Program-made: the position numbers and the translations under genes
Assembly: GCF_025950095.1 (NCBI RefSeq)
Contig: NZ_JAPDDR010000004.1
Coordinates: 124,001-188,000, forward strand
Length of the DNA stretch: 64,000 nucleotides
Direction of reading: 5' to 3'
Origin: Luteolibacter rhizosphaerae
GTDB taxonomy: Bacteria; Verrucomicrobiota; Verrucomicrobiia; Verrucomicrobiales; Akkermansiaceae
The notes under the pieces: model-generated
The model's database searches: none
Seen by the model: only the letters and a program-made list of their open reading frames with translations
What the model was told of the DNA's origin: nothing
Shown here: one piece after another, positions 18,101-25,517 of the stretch
How positions within the stretch are numbered: the stretch's first letter is position 1
Layout: each line of letters starts with the position of its first letter

Positions 18101-19070
18101 GAAGGACCTTGAGGATCGAATGGCTGCTCCGCAGCAGCTTCAGGTAGCTCAGGAAGTCCTCCTGCGGGAATTGCCCGAGATCCCGCTGCAGCCGCAGGTG
18201 GTGATAGAGCACGTGCGCCTTCAGCGAATTCAGCGCCGGTGGCAGGGTGATCGCGACTTCACGACACGCGGCCAGGTGGGCTGCATGGGCGCCGGGATCG
18301 AGCGCGAAGTCCGTCTCGTCCCCCGGGAGCAGGGTTTCCAGATAGCGGGTCACGAAGGCCTCGTTGCCGCGTAGGGCGGGCACCGCTGTCGCCAGCTCGT
18401 CCATCTGGCTCCGCGTCAGGCGCAGCTCGATCGCCACGCTGCCGAAGCTGGGGGCGCTGCGGCTCGCATGGATCTTGGCCAGCAGCGGCACGATCCCGGG
18501 CAGGTCTGCGCGGACGAGCGTCTCGCGGAAATACTCCAGCTTGGCCTCGTCGAATTCGCCTACTTTCGCGAGTTCCGCCGCCAGCCGTTCCGGAGAGTAG
18601 CGGCGGTAGGGAGCTTGGCCGCCTCGGGTGGCCAGATTCTCGAAGGCCGCGACCGAGATCATCGCGGGATCGAGGCGATCCGGCAGCTTGGCGTCCGCTT
18701 CGGCGTCCGGCTTGGTGTCCTTGAATTCCAGCCCGGCCTCTTTGATGAGGAAGTCCGCCACGCCGCGGGGATCGGCATCGTAAGAAAGAAGCTGTTGGCG
18801 GTTCATCAGCGAATCGAAGCCATCGCTTGATACCGGATCTTCCTTCCGCTCGGAGGCCGTCAGCCACTGGTCCATGACCTTGCCAAACTCGTCGCTGCGC
18901 CCGGAGAGCTGATGGTTTAGCGCCTGATAGAAGAACCAGTCGCGGGTCTGGGGGACCAGCTTCGTCAGGGATGCCTCGCGGGTAGTCGGATCGGCGAAGG
19001 CCTCCTTGAACTCCAGATCGGCTGCGGCCACCGGCAGCAGGAGGGCGAGAGAGATAAGGATTTTTCTCAT
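12165..19070 (-). CDS. Giant exported protein with embedded secretin-N-like domain
   Basis: A 2301-residue protein. A signal peptide (MRKILISLALLLPVAAA) precedes ~450 residues of helical repeat-like sequence, then long beta-rich stretches (residues about 450-1050) resembling the MG-type beta domains of alpha-2-macroglobulin-like exported proteins. A low-complexity acidic linker follows. Residues about 1320-1545 match the periplasmic N-domain of Akkermansia-type (Amuc_1098-like) secretins: IPVIDFEDISVEEAVDFL, LRLRNVPLAEVLKYM, VKFPEGATAKFFPGNNTLLV, RNTPTNLDLIEGLLESMG. The outer-membrane secretin channel domain is missing. The C-terminal 700 residues contain further beta domains, a helical TPR-like region and a carboxypeptidase-regulatory-like end. 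It is monocistronic, probably periplasmic or surface-located; no catalytic motif or thioester was recognised. Several long open frames on the opposite strand are codon-bias shadows. Confidence 0.85.
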   Translation of the reverse strand: MRKILISLALLLPVAAADLEFKEAFADPTTREASLTKLVPQTRDWFFYQALNHQLSGRSDEFGKVMDQWLTASERKEDPVSSDGFDSLMNRQQLLSYDADPRGVADFLIKEAGLEFKDTKPDAEADAKLPDRLDPAMISVAAFENLATRGGQAPYRRYSPERLAAELAKVGEFDEAKLEYFRETLVRADLPGIVPLLAKIHASRSAPSFGSVAIELRLTRSQMDELATAVPALRGNEAFVTRYLETLLPGDETDFALDPGAHAAHLAACREVAITLPPALNSLKAHVLYHHLRLQRDLGQFPQEDFLSYLKLLRSSHSILKVLPNQGLPEADYINTGANYSAATACPPVNDDRELIDAYLNHFLGGAETPELFKDLIENKRLIQIHARARLLAGGNPVEWGPSLDPAELLELQKETRIAFAPGQPLTLLGDTAVKLALDLKNTPELLVRIFELDLPSWIERENSEPPVSLDLEGLVPHHEKRLNFPQPPLLIHREQLELPELSGPGAWIVECVSKGVSSRALIRKGRLVAFVDREARGQSVRVFDEAGTILKDAAVAIGAESFNADADGRILIPDKTGASRSSGFVRRGKLAVPLELRPRKEEIALDARFHLDREQLLADRQASVFLRLRLNSHGQEIPLEWIERPSLKMTATLINGQNIERVIGGDLKLAPALRVPLQVPADTMELRLELSGWVTPRDGAAPILVNAFRTWEMNRMIASGQIAAGFFTRDTDGYRLELRGRNGEPLGLRPVVLAFTHRHYELPVEQTLRSDERGRIALGMLTDITEVTATNVDISQAALKPDEEGGWNDLPKFFHIAAGEEIKLPLLRPMAALDRTRASLQEFRDATLLRDHFDKLALENGRIVLRGLPAGKFVLTLDGRSQRIHVSGGVDREGLLVSPSRILPRHSPSMPFIVSATPEAGNLVLKVNGAAGGTRVSLIGRRYLHHWAAGTALQPFANPLPGTLKTGFTGNAFLEASRVSDEVRYILERRAGTALPGSMLPRPGLLLNRWSEDPLNQETQTGKEGREGNLDELRRKQEMAPEPSAPPSERDSGSSDSATIDFLANASVLKLDLEIGAEGTLQVPAGDFAQCQYLEIVAANGAGRHHLNIPLVPTDTPLRDRRLAKPLDAQKYHIGTRRAAVLAKGAEAKIESVIDADWRAFTTLEEAFDFLYDEIPGSDLLDFSELLDWPILNEEEKLAFLGEHACHELHLFIARKDADFFKKHVQPMLAEKREPTVIDQILLGRDLTAYLRPYAWQKLNAAEKALLAQAMPEARERIVTELRQRWELEAPTPEQESMLFSRVLRKPEIRSGGGEEGDPYMASSGTQKLLEKLNEIVIPVIDFEDISVEEAVDFLRLRSRELDRKERDPARKGISFVIRKPRTGGSGDAALDADAAGGLGTTIDPGALRIRELRLRNVPLAEVLKYMCGGTKLRYKVDEFAVTFVPATETDEDLFNRTFKVPPNFRELLQENSGDEEEQDPFASDRGESDKRKWVARPRLTDEELLKISGVKFPEGATAKFFPGNNTLLVRNTPTNLDLIEGLLESMGTAQPNFGRSIIPPSSGGADSLPAARDPFAESSDLLAPPPMERDADPFSAADGGAMLGAVGQAAQLPNKALPSWSSERDQTRLWRESNYYRYRGKTGEGFIPLNRFWLDLAAWDGKGGFISPHFNACTRNLNEAVFCLAMLDLPFKAEGPETGVDGSSLRVKAREPMILFYKDTRETQQLAPDAPVLVRQTFHRLDDRFRTVEGRKIENSITGEFVAGVPYGASMVVTNPSGAGRRIDVMAQIPAGSIPLAGLPATASQTFELQPYGVQTLDLAFYFPTPGEFAIYPLQVSEGDLVLARSEIKTLKVVTEAPADDADSWPVLARDASDAAVLERLKKANLRTLDLGLIRWRLRDRGFFHEATKILRERLHYSPEIAAYGLFHGEVDAIRDLIENSSFAKTLGPWLDSPLIQVRPLVHRDWATLEFDPLVNPRAHRFADKERLTHAEAKQHYTELLDILAWKPELDADDQLALTAHLLLQDRVAEALERFDRIEPAKLPATMAYDYIAAVVSFYRSKPEEARAFAVRHAQLPPGPWQQRFAAILSQADEIAALAVPRPIEQEKPKEEIPMLDLALGADGKLLVKQRQLDKTLLQLFSVDLEMLFSKNPFLAGDGASLPGILANETREVPLAAAETPVDLPEAFRHGNVLVAAKSGTTRVLKVLDSRALEITRRPEERTLQVFDSSTRLPLPGSYVKVYAETDGGEAVFHKDGYTDLRGKFDYLSHTGSKLEEIRRIAILISHPEKGARIEVLDL

Positions 19071-19215
19071 GGTCCGGATATAGGGAAGGCCGGTGGGGTG
19101 GGGAAGGGAAGAAGTGCCGGGTGAAGGACCGGGGAGCCCTTTGCGACAAGCTCCTGAGAAATGGATTGGCCAAGCCGGGACGGCAGGCTAGGCTCGCCGC
19201 CCCGAAGGGGACATC

Positions 19216-19569
19216 ATGGCGATCCAAGGACTGGAATTGGCAAAGGCTTGCGCAAAAGTGGCGGACGAAACCAAGGCGGAGAAGATCCGGCTCTGGGACC
19301 TGCGTGGGCTGTCCAACCTGACCGACTTCATGGTCGTCTGCTCCGGCTCGTCCATGCCCCACCTCCGCGCCATCCTGCGCGATATCCGCGGCCGCGTGGA
19401 TGAGGACCACGGCGCCAAGCCGATCAATGCCGAGGGCAATGCCGACACCAAGTGGGTCGTGCTCGATTACATCGACGTGATGGTCCACGTGATGCACGAG
19501 GAACTGCGCGACTTCTACGGACTCGAGGACCTCTGGGCCGACGCCAAGGAGGTCTCTTGGACCGAGTGA
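19216..19569 (+). CDS. rsfS: Ribosome silencing factor RsfS (Iojap family)
   Basis: A 117-residue protein that covers the whole RsfS/Iojap family: KIRLWDLRGLSNLTDFMVVCSG, SSMPHLRAILRDI, WVVLDYIDVMVHVM, REFYGLEDLW-like end (RDFYGLEDLWADA). RsfS binds ribosomal protein uL14 on the 50S subunit and blocks subunit joining during starvation. It usually sits next to nadD; here that neighbour is missing and the gene directly precedes the DnaA-box cluster. The ATG at 19216 fits the family start. Confidence 0.95.
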   Translation: MAIQGLELAKACAKVADETKAEKIRLWDLRGLSNLTDFMVVCSGSSMPHLRAILRDIRGRVDEDHGAKPINAEGNADTKWVVLDYIDVMVHVMHEELRDFYGLEDLWADAKEVSWTE

Positions 19570-19642
19570 TCCGAGCTTCCAAGCTGCTGCAGATGGCGGC
19601 TTGAACGGGCGAATGTGGAGAACTCCACGCGCTGTTCGCAAG

Positions 19643-19852
19643 TTATTCACAACGCATCCGAGCGCTTGATTGAATGGTACGTGTGAGGCTTGTTCACAAA
19701 CCTGCCATTCATTTTCAGTCCGATAGGAACTTATTCACATTCATGCGATTGCTTGAATCGTGAGCGTGAATCGACCGTTTCTGAAGAATTCGCAACTTAT
19801 TCACAAGGGCTGTTCCCAAGTTGTTCACAAAGCGCTGAGCAGCTTATTCACA
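19643..19852 (+). other. Cluster of six DnaA-box-like 9-mers, candidate oriC
   Basis: Four exact TTATTCACA copies (19643-19651, 19731-19739, 19797-19805, 19844-19852) and two TTGTTCACA copies (19690-19698, 19821-19829) lie within 210 bases, all in the same orientation, in a non-coding stretch (19570-19903). They fit the DnaA-box consensus TTATNCACA with at most one change. A locally AT-rich stretch with TTAATTAA follows at about 19895-19905, a possible unwinding element. The motif GCGATTGCTT also occurs twice (about 19745 and 19878). The flanking genes are rsfS and dnaB. It could instead be a DnaA-titrating or dnaB-regulating cluster. Confidence 0.65.
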
Positions 19853-19903
19853 GGTTGCTCCCATTGACCTAAGCGGTGCGATTGCTTTAGAGGTCTTAAT
19901 TAA

Positions 19904-20269
19904 ATGTTGCACTCTCGCGTGAATCTCATCCCTGACGGTGAAGTTGCTTCGTTCCTCCATGAACTTTGTTCCTTCGCGGATCATCCCCAGCAGGTCGACG
20001 ATGCTTACACGGTCGACAATCTGCTATCGATAGTCCTGCAGCGTCACAGTCCTGGTTTAAAGGTGGCGAGTTTTCCTCTGCCGGGTAGCTTGGTGATCTC
20101 CAAGGTCAGAGCGCTTCCCGAGCAATTAAGATCTCTCGCGGTGGAAATTGCCGCCTTACGGGGCATCGATCTGGGAGTTCATCGGGATTCAACGTTTCTG
20201 GTATTCCTGAAGAAGGCATATCCACCGATTAAGCGGACGAGTAATCGCCCGTACCGACGCCGGTCCTAG
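19904..20269 (+). CDS. Hypothetical protein between the DnaA-box cluster and dnaB
   Basis: An uninterrupted 121-codon frame beginning at the ATG directly after the AT-rich TTAATTAA stretch and ending 73 bases before dnaB. The product has amphipathic segments (EVASFLHELCSFAD, LVISKVRALPEQLRSLAVEIAALRG) and a very basic C-terminus (KRTSNRPYRRRS). No family was recognised. Its base composition and third-position GC are lower than in neighbouring genes, and there is no strong ribosome-binding site, so it may be origin-associated sequence that is only fortuitously open, or a real small DNA-associated protein. Confidence 0.45.
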   Translation: MLHSRVNLIPDGEVASFLHELCSFADHPQQVDDAYTVDNLLSIVLQRHSPGLKVASFPLPGSLVISKVRALPEQLRSLAVEIAALRGIDLGVHRDSTFLVFLKKAYPPIKRTSNRPYRRRS

Positions 20270-20342
20270 ATTGAGCGTTGTCGCTTGCGTTGGGCTTGCT
20301 AAAAGGACCGCCGGTCGCCGATAGGGCGCCGCCCTATTTGCC

Positions 20343-21797
20343 ATGGCGACAGAGACCAAGCCCATCCGTATTGCCGATTCACCCGCTTTGCAGGGAGGAG
20401 ATTCTAGCGCTTCGGCGGCGGATGTGATGCGCTCGATGCCGCACGCCTTGGGGCCGGAGAAGAGCATCCTCTCCTCAATGCTGAAGGATCCGGAGCAGTG
20501 GATCGGCATGGCCTTGGAAGAAGGTCTGACCCGCGAGCACTTCTACCTGCCCGGGCACGGTCTGCTATTTGAGACTCTGCGTGAGCTGAACGCGAAGAGC
20601 CAGGAGATCGAACTCGTCTCGCTGGTCCAGCTCCTTCACGACCGCGGCCTGCTCGATAGCGTGGGCGGCCCGGCGGCGATTACGGACATCTTCGGCTACG
20701 CGCCGAATGCCGCGCATTTCCACAATCACCTCGGCTTGGTGAAGGACAAGTTCGTCCTCCGCTCGATCATCCGCACCTGCACCGAGGCGGTATCCGAGGC
20801 TTACGACAACCCGGAGGAGACCGTCTCGCTGCTGGACCGCGTGGAGTCCAGCGTGCTCGGCATCCGCCAGGGCACCGAGACCACCCGCGGTTTCCACATC
20901 AAGCAGTCGGTCTCCGACGTCATCAGCCACTTCGAGGCGCTGCTCTCCGGCGACGTCGAGGTGCAGGGGGCCCCGACCGGCTACATCGACCTCGACAAGA
21001 TGTCGAAGGGCTTGAAGCCGGGTGAAATGTTCGTCGTGGCTGCCCGTCCCTCGATGGGTAAGACCTCGCTGATGATGAACATCGCGGAGCACATCTGCGT
21101 GGATCACGGCGTGCCCTCGATGGTCTTCTCCTGCGAAATGACCGCCTTCCAGATCGTGCAACGTCTGGTCTTCTCGCGGGCCCGCTTCGCGATGGCTCAG
21201 CTCGGCAAGGGCTTCAAGCCGCGGCGCGAGGACCTGCTGCGGATCAAGCGCGCGGCGGAGGAAATCGCCGCCTCCAAGCTCTTCGTGGACGATACCCCGG
21301 GCCTGTTGATCGACACGCTGCGGGCCAAGGCGCGCCGTCGGAAGCGCGAGGACAACATCGGCTTCATCGCGATCGACTACCTCCAGCTCCTCAAGTCCGG
21401 ATCGAAGCAGGCGCAGAACTCCCGTGAGCGTGAGATCGGTGAGATCTCCGCCGGTATCAAGGGCCTCGCGAAGGAACTCGAGTTGCCGATCCTGGTGCTG
21501 GCTCAGCTCAACCGTGGTCCGGAAGGACGAACCGGCAAGTCACTGGGTGTGCCGCGGATGTCGGACCTCCGTGAATCCGGAACCATCGAGCAGGACGCCG
21601 ACATGATCGGCCTGCTCTACCGGACCGCCTACTATGCGGAGACTCCGGAGGAAAAGGAGCAGGAGGCGGGGCGCGCGGAGCTTCTTCTGGCGAAGAACCG
21701 TAACGGTGAGACCGGCCACATCCCGTTGACCTTCATCGCGGAGCTGATGCGCTTCGAGACCCGCGTGCGCGGCGACGACGAGCATGCGCCGGAGTAA
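20343..21797 (+). CDS. dnaB: Replicative DNA helicase DnaB
   Basis: A 484-residue hexameric replicative helicase. The N-terminal domain (residues about 35-140) contains PHALGPEKSILSSMLKDPEQW; the RecA-like C-terminal domain begins near residue 200. Walker A is ARPSMGKTSLMMN, Walker B IGFIAIDYLQLL, and the late motif RESGTIEQDADMIGLLYR is intact. Unlike many DnaB genes, it has no rplI or alr neighbour; instead it follows the putative origin. This is the host copy; a second, divergent DnaB-like gene is encoded by the integrated element at 55227-56564. Confidence 0.95.
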   Translation: MATETKPIRIADSPALQGGDSSASAADVMRSMPHALGPEKSILSSMLKDPEQWIGMALEEGLTREHFYLPGHGLLFETLRELNAKSQEIELVSLVQLLHDRGLLDSVGGPAAITDIFGYAPNAAHFHNHLGLVKDKFVLRSIIRTCTEAVSEAYDNPEETVSLLDRVESSVLGIRQGTETTRGFHIKQSVSDVISHFEALLSGDVEVQGAPTGYIDLDKMSKGLKPGEMFVVAARPSMGKTSLMMNIAEHICVDHGVPSMVFSCEMTAFQIVQRLVFSRARFAMAQLGKGFKPRREDLLRIKRAAEEIAASKLFVDDTPGLLIDTLRAKARRRKREDNIGFIAIDYLQLLKSGSKQAQNSREREIGEISAGIKGLAKELELPILVLAQLNRGPEGRTGKSLGVPRMSDLRESGTIEQDADMIGLLYRTAYYAETPEEKEQEAGRAELLLAKNRNGETGHIPLTFIAELMRFETRVRGDDEHAPE

Positions 21798-21836
21798 GCT
21801 GGAGATATCAGCGGGCGATGATAGGGAAGGGGTCGG

Positions 21837-22100
21837 ATGCCTCCGAAGAAGAAAGCCAATGCCAAGCCGCTGGTCGGTTCCGCCTTGATCAAGGAGGTGA
21901 ACCGCCGCATCCGCTTGGCGCGAAGCCTCTGGGACGCCCACCGGAATGCCGCCTGCCGCGGTGAGCGGGAGAAGGCCATCGCGCTCTACGAAACCCTGAC
22001 CAAGGAAGAGCGGGAGAAGGTGCCGCAGGAGCTGCGGGTCTGGCTGCGCTATCGCAGCGAGAAGTATTTCGGCGAAGGGCGAACGCCGCCCGGTGGCTAG
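21837..22100 (+). CDS. Small basic conserved-looking protein of unknown function
   Basis: An 87-residue, lysine/arginine-rich, mainly helical protein (KEVNRRIRLARSLWDAHRNAACRGEREKAIALYETLTKEEREKVPQ split over its middle) with a basic lysine-rich start MPPKKKANAK. It follows dnaB by 39 bases on the same strand and has coding-like composition, so it is probably co-transcribed. The middle resembles a single TPR-like helix pair. No family was recognised. Confidence 0.7.
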   Translation: MPPKKKANAKPLVGSALIKEVNRRIRLARSLWDAHRNAACRGEREKAIALYETLTKEEREKVPQELRVWLRYRSEKYFGEGRTPPGG

Positions 22101-22173
22101 TCTTATCCGCTTGATCCTCAGTTGCCGGTGTTTCCCGTTTGCGTCCTCCGGGGGCTTGGTGAATGCTCGCCAC

Positions 22174-22941
22174 ATGTTCAAAGCCCTCGCCGTCTGCCTT
22201 GCCACGCTTGCGATGACCTTCGCCGCGAAAGCCCAGGAGAAGCAGCGCTTCTACGAGCTGCGGACCTATCATGCGGAGCCCGGCAAACTCGACGCGCTGC
22301 TGTCACGTTTTCGCGATCACACCTGCAAGCTCTTCGAGAAACACGGCATGACGAATGTCGGCTACTGGTTGCCGGTGGATAATCCGGACAATCTCCTGGT
22401 CTATCTTCTCGCCTACCCGAATCAGCCGGCACGGGATGCCTCGTGGAAGGCCTTCGGCGAGGACGAGGAGTGGAAGAAGGTGGTCGCCGCCTCGGAAGCG
22501 AATGGCAAGCTGGTGGGCAAGATCGATTCGACCTTCTTGCTTCCCACCGCCTTCTCGCTGGGCTTCCCCGTCACTCCGAAGGATCAGGCCAATCGGCTGT
22601 TCGAGATGCGCACCTACACGGCCACTCCCGGCAATCTCGATGCCCTTCACAAGCGCTTCCAGGATCATACCCAGAATCTCTTCCGGAAGCACGGGATCAC
22701 GAATCTGGGCTACTACCGCATGGTCCCGGGACAGGAAGGCGCGGAGAACACCTTGATCTACTTCCTCGCCCACAAGGATGCGGTGTCTGCCAGCGCTTCG
22801 TGGACTGCCTTCCGCGCCGATCCGGTCTGGGTAACGGCGAAGAATGCCTCGCAGGAAGCGGCGGGCGGTTCGCTCACCGTGCTGCCGGACGGGGTGAAGT
22901 CGGTGTTCCTCAAGCCCGTGGACTTCTCACCCGTGAAGTGA
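22174..22941 (+). CDS. Exported NIPSNAP-family protein
   Basis: The start at 22174 gives a clean signal peptide (MFKALAVCLATLAMTFAAKAQ); an upstream ATG at 22093 would add an unrelated leader overlapping the preceding gene. The mature protein has two ferredoxin-like NIPSNAP repeats, each starting with an ELRTYH / EMRTYT strand and containing GKLDALLSRFRDHT or GNLDALHKRFQDHT and a KHGxTNxGYY segment. NIPSNAP domains are dimeric alpha-beta barrels of unsettled biochemical role. Three bases separate it from the AAA+ ATPase gene downstream, so the two may share a transcript. Confidence 0.88.
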   Translation: MFKALAVCLATLAMTFAAKAQEKQRFYELRTYHAEPGKLDALLSRFRDHTCKLFEKHGMTNVGYWLPVDNPDNLLVYLLAYPNQPARDASWKAFGEDEEWKKVVAASEANGKLVGKIDSTFLLPTAFSLGFPVTPKDQANRLFEMRTYTATPGNLDALHKRFQDHTQNLFRKHGITNLGYYRMVPGQEGAENTLIYFLAHKDAVSASASWTAFRADPVWVTAKNASQEAAGGSLTVLPDGVKSVFLKPVDFSPVK

Positions 22942-22944
22942 GTC

Positions 22945-24267
22945 ATGGGTAAGAAGAAGAACAAAGCGCCGCCGGTCCTCTTGCAGAGGCTCGGCGATCA
23001 TTTCGGCACCGACCCGGGGGCGCTGCCTTTGGTCGAGCGCAGCTTCGCCAAATACGACCGGCCGAACCTGCATCAGGCGATCATGGAGATCGCCGGCGCC
23101 GGAGTGGAGTTGCTCGGCGTGATCCCTCGCAACGACTACGAGCCGGTCACTTTGGCCCGGATCGTCCGTCAGGCGAGCGCCAAGAACATGGATCTCGGTC
23201 CCGTCCAGCACGTGGATGAGACCCTGCCGGGCAACCGGCGCATGGCCTGCGTGAAGCGAGGCCTCTTTCTCTTCCGCTATCGCGATATGCCCGTCGCCAT
23301 TATGCAGGATGAGGAGCGTTTCACCTCCTCGCCCCGCTTGACCATTGAGGTGATGGCCGGTGAGAGCGCCGCGGCCGAAGAGCTCCTCCGCCGGATCGAA
23401 AAGGAAACCCTGCAGGGCAAGGCATTCCGCGGCGGTGTGATTTCGCTGAAAGGCGATTGCCACCGCGGCTTCGCGGTGCAGTTCCATCAGCTCCCCGCCT
23501 TGGCGCGGGAGGAAGTGATTCTTCCCGAGGATCTGCTCCAGCGTCTTGAACGCCACACGGTGGACTTCAGCCGTCAGTCCGGGCGCTTGAAGGCGGCCGG
23601 GCGGCACCTGAAGCGCGGCATCCTTCTTCACGGACCGCCCGGAACCGGCAAAACCTACTCGGCGATGCACCTCGCCTCGCGCATGCCGGAGCGCACCGTG
23701 TTCCTGCTCACCGGAGCGGATATCGGCATGATCGAGCAAGCGGTGGCGATGGCCCGCATTCTCGATCCCGCCACTTTGATCTTGGAGGATGTCGATCTCA
23801 TCGGCACGCGGCGCGAGAACCAGATGGTCGGGGCGAATGCCGTGCTCTTCGAGTTGCTCAACCAGATGGACGGCTTGGCCGAGGATGCCGACCTGCTCTT
23901 CATCCTCACCACCAATCGACCCGACGTGCTCGAACCCGCGCTTGCGGCGCGCCCGGGGCGGATCGATCAGGCGATCGAGATTCCTCCGCCGGACGAAGAT
24001 TGCCGGCGTCGCCTGATCGCGCTCTATGGCAAGGGCTTGGTCTTGGAGCTGGAGGAGCTCGATGACCTCGTGCGCCGGATCGAGGGCGTAAGCGCCGCCT
24101 TCATCCGCGAACTGCTGCGGAAGGCCGCGGTGCATGCCGCCTTGGAAGAGGACGGCGAGATCGTGGTGAGGGATCGTCACCTCGCGGCGGCCTTGGCCGA
24201 GCTGATGGTAGCGGGAGGCCCCCTGACCATGAGCCTGCTCGGAGCCTCGGTGGCATCGGAGGACTAG
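22945..24267 (+). CDS. AAA+ ATPase, FtsH/proteasomal-ATPase-like module
   Basis: A 440-residue protein. The first ~210 residues are a unique N-terminal region rich in beta strands. Then comes one AAA domain with Walker A GPPGTGKT, Walker B TLILEDVDLIG, sensor-1 LLFILTTNRPDVLEPAL and arginine-finger region RPGRIDQAIEIP, followed by a small helical lid. The pattern is that of classical AAA ATPases (FtsH, ARC, CDC48 group), but no protease domain or transmembrane helix is present. It likely remodels or unfolds a protein partner. The start ATG lies three bases after the NIPSNAP stop. The last four bases overlap the convergent esterase gene. Confidence 0.9.
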   Translation: MGKKKNKAPPVLLQRLGDHFGTDPGALPLVERSFAKYDRPNLHQAIMEIAGAGVELLGVIPRNDYEPVTLARIVRQASAKNMDLGPVQHVDETLPGNRRMACVKRGLFLFRYRDMPVAIMQDEERFTSSPRLTIEVMAGESAAAEELLRRIEKETLQGKAFRGGVISLKGDCHRGFAVQFHQLPALAREEVILPEDLLQRLERHTVDFSRQSGRLKAAGRHLKRGILLHGPPGTGKTYSAMHLASRMPERTVFLLTGADIGMIEQAVAMARILDPATLILEDVDLIGTRRENQMVGANAVLFELLNQMDGLAEDADLLFILTTNRPDVLEPALAARPGRIDQAIEIPPPDEDCRRRLIALYGKGLVLELEELDDLVRRIEGVSAAFIRELLRKAAVHAALEEDGEIVVRDRHLAAALAELMVAGGPLTMSLLGASVASED

Positions 24268-25424
24268 CGCTTCCAGTGCCGGTCGGCGAAGTCCATGAAA
24301 AGGCCCCAGTCCTCGGCCGTGAGGTCGTGCTTGCCGGGGCGGATGTGGTAGCCGATCCGTCCTTCGTGGAGATGCCCGCCCACCTCCGGCATGGTCTCGC
24401 CTGTTAGACCGGGCAGGTCGAAGATCCGATAGGCCGGAGTGGCATGGACGCAGGCGAGGAACTCTCCCTCCGGATCCGCCCAATCGTCCTCCGCGGCGCT
24501 GGCGACGTACGTGAGTCGCGGTGCCAGCAGTCCGATCAACTGGTGCTGATCCACGGGCAGCTCGGCTTCCTTGCCGTCGTAGCGCTTGTAGTTTTCGCAG
24601 AACCAGTGCGGGAAACTCTTGTTGATGTCTGCAATGGTCTCGCCGTGGATGCGCCGGCTCAGTGCGGCACCGGTGCAGCCGGATTCATTCGAGATGGTCA
24701 GGCCCACGCGTTCGTCCTGAGCTCCGCACCAGAGGGCGGCCTTGCCACCGCGGGAATGACCGACCACCGCGATTCTCTCCGGATCAATGCCCGGGCTCTC
24801 CCGAAGCACGCTGACGATGCGGCTCGCGCCCCATGACCAGGCCGCGATGGTCCCCCAAGAGTCGGGCTTGCGCTTGCCTCGGTCGAAGATCGCATGCACC
24901 CCGTCCTTGAAGCCCTCCGCCTTGTCGGGATCGACATCGGCGATGTGGAAGATCGCGGTGCCATAGCCACGCTTGGCGATTGCCTCGGCAGGCCAAAAGC
25001 CTTGGGCAGTTCCGAGATCGGCGAGCACCGGCGAGCGGTTGTTGATGAGCAGGAAAAAGGGCACCGGCTTTTCCGCGGAGGCGGGCAAGACGATCCTGAC
25101 CTTGATCCGTCCTTCGCCTCCCGGACCAGTGAAGCGGTAATCGCCGTCCGATACTTTGAGCCCGCTTGGGGCATCGTGGAGGGCGGTGATCTTCCACTCC
25201 GCCAGCGACGGATCTTGGAGCGGACTACGCCCGTAGACATGTTCCCGGAAGAGATCGAGGGTGCGAGGCCGCACCTTCTCCCGCCACTCTGCGGCATTCT
25301 CGGCCTTCCGACCGCTCTCGTCCGCCAGGATCTCGGGTAGCTCCAGTTTCTCCTCGGCCCTCATCGCGGGAGCCGTGGAGAGCATGGCGATGAGCGGCAG
25401 CAGCCTGAAGGAATCGATCCTCAT
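24264..25424 (-). CDS. Exported alpha/beta-hydrolase, glucuronoyl-esterase (CE15)-like
   Basis: A 386-residue protein with a signal peptide (MRIDSFRLLPLIAMLSTAPAMRA). The nucleophile elbow is GHSRGGKAALWCG, followed by the GCTGAALSRRIHGE segment typical of bacterial CE15 enzymes and a C-terminal catalytic histidine in PGKHDLTAEDW. CE15 enzymes cleave the ester between lignin alcohols and glucuronic acid on xylan; related exported hydrolases act on other acylated polysaccharides. The gene is alone on its strand, tail-to-tail with the AAA+ gene. Confidence is high for the fold and moderate for the substrate. Confidence 0.85.
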   Translation of the reverse strand: MRIDSFRLLPLIAMLSTAPAMRAEEKLELPEILADESGRKAENAAEWREKVRPRTLDLFREHVYGRSPLQDPSLAEWKITALHDAPSGLKVSDGDYRFTGPGGEGRIKVRIVLPASAEKPVPFFLLINNRSPVLADLGTAQGFWPAEAIAKRGYGTAIFHIADVDPDKAEGFKDGVHAIFDRGKRKPDSWGTIAAWSWGASRIVSVLRESPGIDPERIAVVGHSRGGKAALWCGAQDERVGLTISNESGCTGAALSRRIHGETIADINKSFPHWFCENYKRYDGKEAELPVDQHQLIGLLAPRLTYVASAAEDDWADPEGEFLACVHATPAYRIFDLPGLTGETMPEVGGHLHEGRIGYHIRPGKHDLTAEDWGLFMDFADRHWKR

Positions 25425-25517
25425 CCCTAGTCCTACGCGCAGCTTACAAGGGGCTTTCAGGAAGCGGGTGAGAGGATTTCATTTTTCCGTCGGGCGGATC
25501 GGGTCCATGCTCTGCAC

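Noticed and set aside
12165-19070. Long open frames on the plus strand opposite the giant gene (for example 17238-18374 and 15396-16727)
   Set aside because: They are composed of arginine/glutamine/histidine-rich sequence typical of antisense shadows in GC-rich DNA, have no domain pattern, and the minus-strand frame is continuous with a signal peptide and recognisable domains.
19632-19645. Further DnaA-like sites (TGTTCGCAA near 19633, CTGTTCCCA near 19810)
   Set aside because: They differ from TTATNCACA at three or more positions and were not counted in the cluster.
22927-24483. 518-codon minus-strand frame opposite the AAA+ ATPase
   Set aside because: The plus-strand product has intact Walker A, Walker B and arginine-finger motifs; the opposite frame has none.
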